Assembly: GCA_007449985.2 (NCBI GenBank)
Contig: VIIQ02000008.1
Location: 310,001 to 374,000 of the forward strand
Source: Desmodesmus armatus
Lineage: Eukaryota > Chlorophyta > Chlorophyceae > Sphaeropleales > Scenedesmaceae
Length of the DNA: 64,000 bases
Direction of reading: 5' to 3'
The notes beneath the pieces were generated by a model. It was not told the DNA's origin, made no database searches, and saw only the letters and a list, made by a program, of their open reading frames with translations. Below are positions 33,131 through 43,175 of the stretch, piece by piece; within the stretch, counting starts at the first letter, position 1; every line of letters begins with the position of its first letter. The translations under genes were made by a program, and so were the position numbers.

Positions 33131-34700
33131 GTCGTCGACAACATCAGCAGCACGCCCAGCAGCAACAGCAACAGCAGCATCCCATTGCAAGAGGAAACCG
33201 ACAACAACAGCAGCACCAGCAGCAACACCAGCAGCAGTAACACCAACATCAGCATCCCATTGAAAGAGGACACCAAGGGCACCAGCAGCACTGGCAGCAA
33301 CAGCACAAACAGGCAGCATCAGCAGCACAGATCAAGTTGGCTGGTGGGGCGCAACACTGCCTGAACAGGCGCAGCTACCAGAGCAACGGGGCATCTGCCC
33401 TGCCTTCCCAAGAGTAGCCGAGCCCAGGCCAGATGTTGGTTTGGCTGCCAACACTCCTTGGGTTTTGTCTTTCTGGGCTGACTTTACCCCAGGCAGCACC
33501 TGCGAGTTCAACAGTGTTCCGCCCAACGGTTTCTCCCTCACGGCATGCACAGGCAACCAGCTGGCACCTTTTCTAGTGCTGACGGCAGCGCACTGTGTTG
33601 ATGCTGTACGAAGGCGGGCACCTACTGGCTGCCCAAACATCCGGCTGGCACACATTCAGTTGTGCTACTCGTTGATCGCCAGCCTGGTGGAGGGTTTCAG
33701 TGCGGTGAACCTGTGAATGCAGTGGGGGTTAGTTGGTATGAGCGGTCGGCAACTTCAGCACACAACGCAATGGGACCAAGCCATTGTGTTCTTGGGGGAA
33801 CAACGGCCGCCGCCTTTCTACAAGGTGAGTTGCGATGCAGCGCGTGTAGCCCTTGTGCTGTGCAGAGTCCGTCTGCGTGCAAGCACAGGCATGCAGTCAA
33901 GATTCCAGTGGGTGTGGTAATCATGGCACCTCATTACGTGCTCCTCACACCGTCAGTCAACCTGTTCTGGAGCCCCAATATGTTACATGAACGCTTTTCC
34001 CCGCCGTTCATGTAGCGGCAGCGAACCCAGAACGTTACTTGCATTGCAATGTTCTTGTTGCTTGATGTACTGGCATGGAGCAGTACAACCCAGCAACCAC
34101 TGGCAGCAATCGCAAGCTGTATTGGATGAGACACAGCTGATCAGCATGGTAGCTTGCCTGGTAAACTACACTGTACAGTGTACTGCTTACTGTGTGCAGC
34201 AGGCTGCGACCACTGTACTGCTTTACTGTGCTGGCTGCGACCACTGTACTGCTATTTTGTACTGGCTGCGGCTGCAGTACAATTACCTGGAGAACATCCC
34301 CGGCGCCTACAGCGACTCCAGCAACAACTATCAATCGCTGTCTTACAGCGGCGATGGCAATGCAGACACCAAAAGCTGCGGCTGCGAGGTGTGCCCAGAC
34401 AGGCCGTGTGGCCTGGGCAGGACCGGCCCTGCAGACGGGCCCCTCAAGAACGACCCAAACGTCCCTGATATTCAATCCGTGAGCGCGGGGCTTGAGACCT
34501 GTGGAGGGTCTAGCGGGAGCTGCATGACCATCAACGGGAAGGATTGCTGCATAGCAGTGAACTCCTACCAGTACACCCAGGATGCAGCCGGCACTGCCTG
34601 TTCCGCCAACTGCAACAATTGGTTCAGTGGCATATCGTCTGCGCGGCCTCTTCAAGCACTGTGGGGCACGGTGCAGCAGACCCTGCCTTTCACACCCTGA
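29795..34700 (+). CDS. Secreted multi-domain protein: Cys-rich GCC2/GCC3-like repeats, Gly/Ser-rich linker, broken trypsin-like domain
   Basis: Exon 1 (29795-29852) encodes a classic signal peptide (MSCRWLLLLILVASAAS). Further exons in phase: 29950-30501, 30891-30962, 31364-31558, 31862-32120, 32476-33824 and 34278-34700. After the signal come five repeats of N/D-T-I-P-V-S-N/D, then Cys-rich ephrin-receptor-like (GCC2/GCC3) units such as CPPGQG...CQPCPYGTFS and CRPCPNGTYSPGG. A long Gly/Ser/Trp stretch, poly-Ser and an Asn/Ser-rich region follow. From about 33400 a chymotrypsin-like fold begins: NTPWVLSFWADF, CTGNQLAPFLVLTAAHC (His) and WDQAIVFL (Asp). No GDSGGP serine block is found; the last exon is instead a Cys-rich tail (CGCEVCPDRPCGLG). 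The frame shifts near 33345 and again within 33650-33770, so the protease part is degenerate or mis-sequenced. Probably an extracellular or cell-wall protein. Confidence 0.7.
30022..30130. repeat. Coding 24-base tandem repeat
   Basis: Five copies of a 24-base unit (GATACCATTCCAGTCAGCAA and four more bases, with variants) encode the octapeptide D/A-T-I-P-V-S-N-D/A in exon 2 of the secreted protein. Each unit creates or nearly creates an N-x-S/T site, so the segment is probably heavily N-glycosylated. Confidence 0.85.
30988..31078. other. Very AT-rich island in an intron
   Basis: About 90 bases at roughly 80% A+T (tactaattgtactaaataag, atatatatatttttcaaaaa) sit in the intron after exon 3 of the secreted protein, with sharp borders to GC-rich DNA. 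The composition resembles organelle DNA of green algae, so a small plastid or mitochondrial insertion is one option; a plain low-complexity tract is another. Confidence 0.45.
34143..34277. repeat. Tandem repeat forming the acceptor of the last exon of the secreted protein
   Basis: GGCTGCGACCACTGTACTGCT occurs twice and is followed by a third, shortened unit (TACTGGCTGCGGCTGCAG) that provides the splice acceptor at 34277. The unit is about 31 bases. CTGTACTG runs precede it. Confidence 0.7.
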
Positions 34701-37482
34701 TCCGTCAGTGAGGGCGGGACAGCGAAACATACAGTACCAAGGGCGCTTGGTGCTGTAGGGGTGTGTGAGGACAGTTGCTGCGTGCAACGGCCATGACTGC
34801 TAAATCTCCAGACCTGGATATGGTGTCCTGCCGGTGCTCACATCTGCTGGCCGAATGCTGCATGGGGGTGTCTGTGCGGCTGCGGCTGCAGCGCGATGCT
34901 ACAGTGCAGGGATAGAGCCGTGCCTGTTGAGTTGCTTGTGCGTTAAGGACCGGATGCGCTTTAGTTAGCCGACCCACCCGATCCAGGCTGCTAGCACAGT
35001 GGAGCATCACACTGTGTGGCTTGTGTTTGTGTGGTGCATACCTGTATGTCACCTGCCGTAGGGCAGGACGGGTTGGTGTTGGTTGCATGTCTGTGTGGTG
35101 GTTTGTGCGGGTTCAGCACTTGTGGGTGTGCGGTGTGGTTCAAGGAGATGTGAATCGCTTCATTTGCAACAACTTGTTGCTGACGCGTAGACTGCCTGCA
35201 TGGATACACTTGGCCTGGTGCTGTGTGCAGGCACTCAAGAGTGCTAGCACTCAAGTTTGAACAGTTTCGAACTTAGGTAGCCCTGTAAGTCAAGGGCCCC
35301 TTACAGTTACCTACATGTCATCTGGAGCACACCAGTCCGATTCCACAACATCGATGGCGTGTTCATGTTGGGACAGAAGCACAACAGCTGTACTGTGCAG
35401 TGTCTGGTGATGCTCGGGGTATTGAGTGCCGGCCGCACTGTGCACTGTGAAGTGCTCCGTGCAGTTGTATTTAGACGTTATAGGATTCGAACCCTGCCAC
35501 TTGTGACATTGTACACTCAGTGCTGTTTTGCATTCACCACAGCCCGCACAAACTCAAGGCGCCTAGCTGACACTGCAACCTTTTCACTGTTGACTCTGTG
35601 CACTTGTGGCTTGGACAGCATGGGATTTGAACCCATCACAGTGTGTGGTTGCCCACAGACACCATGGCACCAGGCACAGTCCTGAAGGGTGTGTGGGTGG
35701 CAGCCTTGGAGGGCCACCACGCCACGCCACCCAATGCAAGATGCAGTGCATGCCTGCTGCTGCCTGCTGAGACCCCTCAGCTGACTGCATGCCGCATGCA
35801 AGCCAGCTGCCTAACAGCTGCACCTACCTGTGTGATGGGTAAGACCCATGTGGATGAACTACGACCACCTCTGCCCCCAAATGACAGGACCCTCCACTGC
35901 AGAGTGAGCCACCGGTGCAAGGCGCTCTGCAGCTTACAGCGTAGCTGTCGGGGGCATCAGTGACGTACTAAGCTGCTGCTGCTCTACTGTGCTGACTGCT
36001 GTATTCCCACACCAGCTGCAACAGGATCCCAAGGGCAGGAGTGCTTGACACCCCCACCCTTCACCTGAGGCCCAAGGCATAACCCTGGGAGCTGGCACAC
36101 TGCAGCAGGGCTGAGAGGCCACGGCTGCAGGGTCGTCTGGCGCGCTAGGAGGTACTGCTCCGAAAGAAGCCAGTGACACAGTGGGGTCCTGTGCACTGTC
36201 ACACCGCTAGCTGGCGCCGGCAGGTGTGTTTTTCACGCCAATGTGGCCCACCCGGGCCGTGGGCGTGGCTTCTAACGGAGACTGCCCTCCAACATATACG
36301 GGTTCAACCGCGACCAGTGATGTGGGTGTGCCGGGAGGCCTGGCTGAGCATGCAAAGGACGGAAGGTGCCGATGCTGCTGCTGTTTTGAGGCTGTGTGCA
36401 AATGCAGCTGCATGCATGCTCATGGTATGCTCTACACACCCGAAGCTGCTTAAGTCTACCAGTTCTCGACCGCCTGGGGCAAACACGCAGCAAGTCCGTC
36501 CTGGGTACTGCTCGCAGGCGGTGAAATGGTTTGTGAAGCATCATACTGAGCAAAGCACAACGAATAGGTGTTCCGATAGCCTTATGAAAGAAATGTAGCA
36601 GCCTGGCCTATGTACCCCTCAGAGCGCCTGTTACTTGGGAGCGGGACCGTCGGCCGCAACAACGGCAGCGTCAATCCCCCTGAAGCAGCCCCTAAGGGCA
36701 AGGATTAGTTGAAAGTGACACACCCACTTTTTTCACCAGGCTCCCCGAGAGGCCCTACCCCCTGGGGCACTGCCTGGAGGGCTCACCCTGGGGAAAGCCC
36801 TGTGCCCCCCCCCCCCCCAAGGCCCCAGACTGCCCTATTTTCAAGGCCATTTGCAGGCTTTGCAGCAGTCCATCTTCAAGGCCCAATGCCCCCACCCCTG
36901 GGGGCATGCTCCTGAGCCATGCTCCTTGCAACTCTGCCGTGGTGAACACACAGTGCTGCTGCATGCCATGCAGTCAGATCATGAGCCAGGTACATGCCAT
37001 GGGCTGCTCTGCTGTTTTGCAGCTGCACTCAGCTGTAAAGTATGCACATGCTTGCTCAGTTCGTTTCATAGCAAGCTGCACAAGGCTGCATCTTGTTGTC
37101 ACAACATGAAGTGTTCCTTGCACAACATGACCTGTTGCATGCAACCCTGAAGAGCACTCTTGCTGCACTGCAGCCTTCAACTGCTAGCACACTCCAGAGC
37201 TGCCAATCAACCACTCTCCGGCCCAATCCGAGCATGTACATGTGTACCATCTAGACCCAGGGCGACAACCTGCAGTGATGTCTTTGAACAGCATCACCCA
37301 GGCCACCACAAACACATGACGGGCGTCCACGACTTGATATCAACCTGTTACTGACACACCACGGACGCAAACACCTCACATGCAATCTCAGCAACAACAA
37401 TCACTGTGTGAAGGCGTCACTGCAAACTCAGCGACACCCAGACCCCCACTCCCTCATACCCTGACCCACACCCACAAGCACC
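34701..37482. other. Convergent intergenic region without recognisable genes
   Basis: About 2.8 kb between the secreted protein (plus) and bL28m (minus), so it contains both 3' untranslated regions. TGTAA at 35284-35288 could serve the plus-strand gene. Two tRNA T-arm-like (B-box) sequences lie on the minus strand at about 35484 and 35630. A poly-C tract sits at 36808. Open frames (for example 36173-36598 plus) show no domain and overlap on both strands. Confidence 0.55.
35618..35690 (-). other. tRNA-like sequence, probably a decayed tRNA or SINE
   Basis: On the minus strand the T-arm is perfect (ATGGG TTCAAAT CCCAT). It is followed by GCTGTCC, which pairs at six of seven positions with GGACTGT about 60 bases upstream. 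The D-arm and anticodon arm do not fold convincingly and the A-box is weak. A second B-box-like stretch (GGGTTCGAATCCT) lies about 150 bases to the left. I do not call a functional tRNA. Confidence 0.35.
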
Positions 37483-38412
37483 TCAGCTGTGCCGCAACCA
37501 ACCTGCTGCCGCTGCTGCTGCAAACTCTGCTGCTGCTAGGGGTGGCAGTAAGCTGCCTGCCAGACTGCTGCAGCTGCGATGTGCACCAATGCTGGTGCCT
37601 CCCGCTGCTATTAGCTGCCGCTGTGCTGCTTGTACAGCTGCCAGCGGCGTCTGCCCACGGCCTAGCTGCTGTAGCTGCATCCCCGGCTGCTGCTGCAAGT
37701 GCCGTTGTTGCTTGGCCTCGTGCTCTTTATGCCAGTAGATGGTGGAGAGCCTGAATTTGAGCTTTGAGGCAACATCTGAGTGAAGCAGGGAGTCTGGGGT
37801 TCTCAGTAGGTAGCGATCTAGGCCGCCTGCACTGTCAATAGCCCTGCAGCCAACATACACATAAACAGGGTCAGCATGGCGCATGCAGTTGCTGGTGGGA
37901 ACCTTACTAAAGCCCAAATTGCATGAGCTGCTTTCAACTACAATGTGCAGCAGCCAGCAGACAAGCTCAGCTCAGGTTTGAGAATGACAGACATCCCAGT
38001 TGCCTATTGACTGCTCATTTGACAAGAAGACCAGACATGTCAACCACATGCACTGCTTGTTGGTCAAACACATGCACTGCTTGCTGTGATCAACTGAACC
38101 AACTTACTTGAGTGCTGCTGTTGTGACTGGCAGCTTCACTTTCCGCCCCAGGGCTTGGCTGTATAGGTACACCTTCTGCACATTGGGCTTGACCCACTTT
38201 CGGCTCCTGAGTCAGATTGACAAAGATCCAGTTCAGTGCTAGCACCCCAAGCTCGCCGAGTGCAACAGCAGCAGTTGGCTCACTCACCTGACTTCAAACT
38301 CTGTGCTGACCCTGTTGGCTACACCAACGTGCTTGCCAGCGTAGATGCCACTTCGAGCCTTCTTTGGTAAGTGCCTGATGGCCCTGAGTAAGTATCCCTC
38401 CGGATGTGGCAT
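37483..38412 (-). CDS. Mitochondrial ribosomal protein bL28m
   Basis: Large-subunit ribosomal protein of the bL28 family. Three exons in phase: 38412-38288, 38206-38108 and 37843-37483, 194 residues. Conserved blocks are KKARSGIYAGKHVGVANRVS in exon 1, SRKWVKPNVQKVYLYSQALG in exon 2 and AIDSAGGLDRYLLRTP in exon 3, the order and spacing of bL28. The short basic N-terminus (MPHPEGYLLRAIRHLP) and the non-plastid sequence type suggest a mitochondrial rather than plastid copy; this is inferred. The core ends around KLKFRLSTIYWHKEHEAK, after which about 80 Gln/Ala-rich residues form an extension not usual for the family. The gene is divergent from the uridine kinase gene, 514 bases apart. Confidence 0.87.
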
Positions 38413-38926
38413 GCTGGAGCTGAGATCTCACTAGCGGTGTGTTGGTGCTGCTGCTGCTGCTGCTGTTGCTCCAGGCTGGCAGGCAGGAATCCTGAGGAAG
38501 TGCCAGTCGGTGTCTCAAAAGAGACTCAAACTCTTACTTTTACACAAAGAGGAGACTGGATATCAAGAAAGATGCACAATCAGTCCTGGACCAAGCTAGA
38601 TCAGCAGCTGCACACCTGCTGACAATGCCTCAGCCGATACTCCTACTTAATGAACGTTACGATCTTATAATGTTCAAAAGTATATCTTGCTTGTTGGCGT
38701 TGCTTATTGGGCTTGTTTGGATATAACGTGTTCTTCAACCGCCTAACAGCAGCCTCCCCGCCGTCCTAGGCTGACACAGGATCGCACTATCACACCACTT
38801 ACCAATTTCAATCTCTCAACAGCGTTTGCACCACCTCCGACACGTTCCTGTATCTGCAAGAGCAGCACCCTCTCCAACATCAAGGCAGAAGTCTGTGCTT
38901 GGCAGAACAGACACTTCCTGTCTGCC
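38413..38926. promoter_or_regulatory. Divergent region between bL28m and uridine kinase
   Basis: 514 bases between two divergent start codons must contain both promoters. An AT-richer core at 38630-38720 (AATGAACGTTACGATCTTAT) is the likeliest promoter zone. No clear TATA box is seen. CTG repeats near 38450 lie beside the bL28m start. Confidence 0.4.
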
Positions 38927-41900
38927 ATGACAGACACTACAGAACCAGCAGCAGAAGCAAATGGCTCAACCACACCATCACCCCGGATGCTGCGCACTGC
39001 CAGCTCCGGCCTGTGGCGCAGCAGTGGTTGCTTCCTGATTGGTATTGCGGGCGGGACAGCCAGCGGCAAGACCACAGTATGCCACAAAATCATGGACCGT
39101 CTGCAGGACCAGTGTGCAAGGCTTGTACACCAGGACAGCTTCTACAGAGGCCTCACGCCGGAGGAGCATTTGAATGTCAAACGTGAGTGTGACATGTGTT
39201 TCAAGCCAGGGCGGGCGCAGCAATGCAGTGGGGACAGGGGGGCTGCCTGACAGCTTTGCGCAGCCAACACAGCACCTTGCGCTTGCTGCGCATGGACGTG
39301 GATTAAAGGAACATGCAAGCATGGGGACTGCATGTGTACTTGTGGGGCGGCACCTGTCTTAACAGGTGCCGCCCCACAAGTATTTAAAAGCAATGTTGAC
39401 AGCAATGCAGTGCAGCTGCCATCATTTAAAAGCAATGTTGACAGCATTTAAAAGCAATGTTGACAGCAATGCAGTGCAGCTGCCATCTTGGCACGGTCAT
39501 TCCCTGACCTTGCCTGACAGGGATCAGGTCACTAAGTGTTGGTGGCAGTGGCACCCCTGTCTATGGGTGTGCAGCAGCAGACACACCAAGTGCTAGGACT
39601 GCAGAGCTAGCGGCAAGAGGGTGCATCAGCTGCCCCCGTGCCAGCAGGCCATCAGCAGCAACTGAAAAGTCATCTCAGCTTTTGACCGGTTTGCACTGCA
39701 GTGCAGTTGGCAGGGATGGGGCAGTACACTCTGTTACTTGGTCGGTAGTTAGCCGTGCAGTGACGTGTTGAAGTGGCCAGCATGCTGCACATTACTGACC
39801 TGCCAAGCAAGCAGCGGCGGGCAATCATGTGGTGTGTGTCGTGCTTTGTGCTGTGTGTGTGTTGTGCTGCAGACTACAACTTTGACCACCCTGATGCGTT
39901 TGACCATGCTGGGCTCTTGCAGTGCCTGAAAGATCTGAAGGTGAATGATGGGGTCGAGGGACAGGTAGACCTACAACGTTGACTGGCAGCTGTGTACCGG
40001 AGACCAGCTACTAGCTCAACCTGGAAAAGGTTGCAACTGCCAACTACTACCTCAATTTAGCAGCTGCCAACAACAGCCACCATCAAATTCGTCTGTGCTT
40101 GCGACAAACGTCAGACTCAACTTGAAACTGGGCGACCGCACCCCCAAATGCAAGGGGGAAGGGGGGGTCCCGATCCCAGAGGTGCACAGGGTGTGTGGTT
40201 AGAGATGGTGGGATGTGAAGGGGGTGGGGGCTCTGTCACCAAGGGGTCATTCATTGTGCAAGTGGTCTCATCGAACCAAGCCATGTCTGCTGCTCTTTGG
40301 TTGTGTGAACGGGGTCAGGGATGCGTCCCAGGGCGGGAAGAACATGTCACATGGCGCGTGCGGGGGGGGGGGGGGGCCCAAGGGAATGCAAGCATCGCAC
40401 AGTTTGGCAGCTGCCAGCGTAGTTACTCGGGTTTAGCCCACCACATCAACAAACACGTGGTTCTACTGCTGTTGCTGTTCATGGCACTGGCAACTCTGCT
40501 GCCCTTGCGTCTGCGCTATCTGCCTGCTGCTGCTGCTGTTGTTGTGTAACTGCAGTCGGGCAAGAGTGTGGATGTCCCAGTGTACGACTTCAGCCGCCAT
40601 GCACGCAGTGAGGAGACCCGCAGGGTGAGTCCAGCAACTGCCGCCGCTGTTGTACCAGAGCCATACATGTTGATGCCAGAGCCAGTGCCCCTAGCCGCCA
40701 TGTCATGCTCTCCGCCACTGGTATGGCTATTGCTTCGCTATAGTGACCCCCCCCCCCGATAGCAAGACGGACATGCAGCCCACAATGCAGCTTCTCAGAA
40801 GTAGCTTAGTTGCATTACAGCTACAAGTGCAGCTGAAGAAGTGCAGCTGCCACTGGTGGTGCAGAGAGCAGGAAGCAACAATGGTACAAATACACAGGCA
40901 GTATGGTCAGGCTGTGTGGGGGCTGGTTGTTTTGGGTCAAGGCAGCAGATGGCATATGCAGAGAGCACATGAGCTGTGATTCTCCAACTGTAGCTCGGCC
41001 GTTTGCATGAACGCGTGTAAGCAGTAAGCAGCAGTCGTTGGGAGAGTAGCAGTTGCGGTGATGTTCTTGCTGCTGCTGCTGCTGCCGTGTGTCAACAGAG
41101 AGACTGCATGCGTGTGTGTGCTATGTGTCCCATGTGTGTGTAGGTTGATCCTGCAGATGTGGTGATAGTTGAGGGCATCCTGGTGCTGCATGTGCCTGAG
41201 CTGAGGGACCAACTCAACATGAAGGTCTACGTGGACACAGGTGGGGTCAGGGGGGGCACACCGCCAGCTGGTGCAGTGCATAGTCAGTTATTCAGTTATT
41301 GGATCTTACACAGAACATCGCCCGTTTGGGGAGCCAACAAAAGGCTCACAGTCTATACTCTAGTTCGTATATAGCCTCCTGTGGGCTTTGCTGCCCTCCT
41401 TACCCACTTTTGTGCGCATGCTAGACCACCACACCCGCCACAGGATGCCCGGCCTCCCACGGTGTTTGTTGGATATGCCATGGTAGGACCTGCTTGTAGC
41501 AAGGGAACCAATGCCTTTACGTGCTGACACCTGGGGCTTTGGTTGGGTAGCGACCTGTGGGTGAAGTGCGTAGAATCAGTAGAGGTTGCGTCCTGTGGGC
41601 CCCGGTTGGATTGATCTCAGACAGACCACGCCCTCAGGCTGGAAGGGACAGGTAGGGGGATGCTAGGCATGCGCACCCCTGTGGGTCTCCACAGGTGTGA
41701 GCGCTGACAACTAACTTACTATGGTGATTGAGTCAACAGGGAAACCTATGTGGCACAAGATGGGCTGGTGGGCCACACATCCTTGACCTTAGCTGTGCAT
41801 TAGGGCAGCGGTTTTTTGAAACCGGCACACCGTGTTTCCTTGGGTCACGGGTGGAGTTCCCCCCCCCCCCCCCCGGGGGGCCCTGCTTTTCACGGCAAGT

Positions 41901-43140
41901 GCTACTTGCTCCCCCCCCCCCCCTTTCAGCACGTTTTCCCTGCAAACTGGCCGGATCTCAGTCGCTCCCCCCCCCCCCCTGAGCTGCCTCCAGACTGATT
42001 CCGCTCCTTGCTCACCCCCCCCCCCCTCAAAGAAACAGGGTGTACCAGTTTCAAAAAAACGCTACCCTTGAGCAACAGTTCTGTTGGTGTGGCATATGTA
42101 TAGGGGGGGGGGGCGAGAGAGCATGTGCATGCAATGGTGGCTTCACACTGTTGTGTGCTGTATCTGTGTGGTCGCTAATGTGGCATCGTGTGCTGCAGAC
42201 GACGACACGCGTCTGATGCGTCGCATCAAGCGCGATGTTGCGGAGCGGGGCCGTGACGTGATGAATGTGCTGGAGCAGTACCAAAAGTTTGTCAAGCCAG
42301 CATTCGACCAGTTTGTGGCACCCAGCAGGAGGTGAGCTCCAGACAGGGGGCCGGCCCTGCTCACTACTGCTGTGTTGTGTATGTGCTGGGCAGTGACAGC
42401 GCATTGCGCACGACAAGGCCGTCAGCAGCAGAGGCATCGCCTCAGCGCAATGCATGGATGGTGGGAGGGATGGCTACTGCTGTGTCGTGTGTATGTGCTG
42501 GGCACTGAGCTCAATGCGTACGACAAGGCCGTCAGCAGCAGAGGCATCAGCGCATGGATGGTGGGAGGGATGAGGGCAAAGACTGGGCAACCCAAGTGAA
42601 GCATCTTGCACTGCATTGTGAGGGGCTTTGGTGGGCCCATTGTGGGTTGTGCCCAGTTGAAGGCCTTCAACTGCGGTTTTGGGTACAGACGCTGTGGGAT
42701 CAAGTTAGCCCACTCCAGCGGCCCAAGCAGAAAGCGAACCCGGCTATACCCTAGGGCTGCAGCACCATGGCATCAGCGCAGTGCATGGATGGCGCCAATG
42801 TGTCCGTGGTCTCTCCCCGCTCTCGCAACACATCCAGCACTGCATGTTGATGACCCTTCATGGGGCCGCCCTGCATTGTGCACCCTTGAAGGGGGAAAGG
42901 CTTGTTCAATAGGTGATGGAGGGAGGCCAGGGGCCGAATTCAATGGCGTTGGCGTTGACGAGGATGGCATGATTCCACGCTTGGACTGATAGCTCACTCC
43001 CTCTCATAGGCAGCCAACAATTTGCTGCAGCACTGCCCCGCCATTGGCTTCCCACACACAAGAGGATGGTTGCCCCGAGTGTGAAACGTCACTGTACAAC
43101 GCCCTGTGCAGTTTGTTTCAGACCTCACCCTCAAGATCTA

Positions 43141-43175
<35 letters not shown>

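Noticed and set aside
32549..33328. Minus-strand Ala-rich and Leu/Pro-rich frames of 259 and 222 codons
   Set aside because: They are antisense to the Gly/Ser-rich and poly-Ser exon of the secreted protein; long open frames are expected opposite GGC/AGC repeats.
35618..35690. Functional tRNA gene on the minus strand
   Set aside because: T-arm and most of the acceptor stem fit, but the D-arm and anticodon arm do not fold and the A-box is poor.
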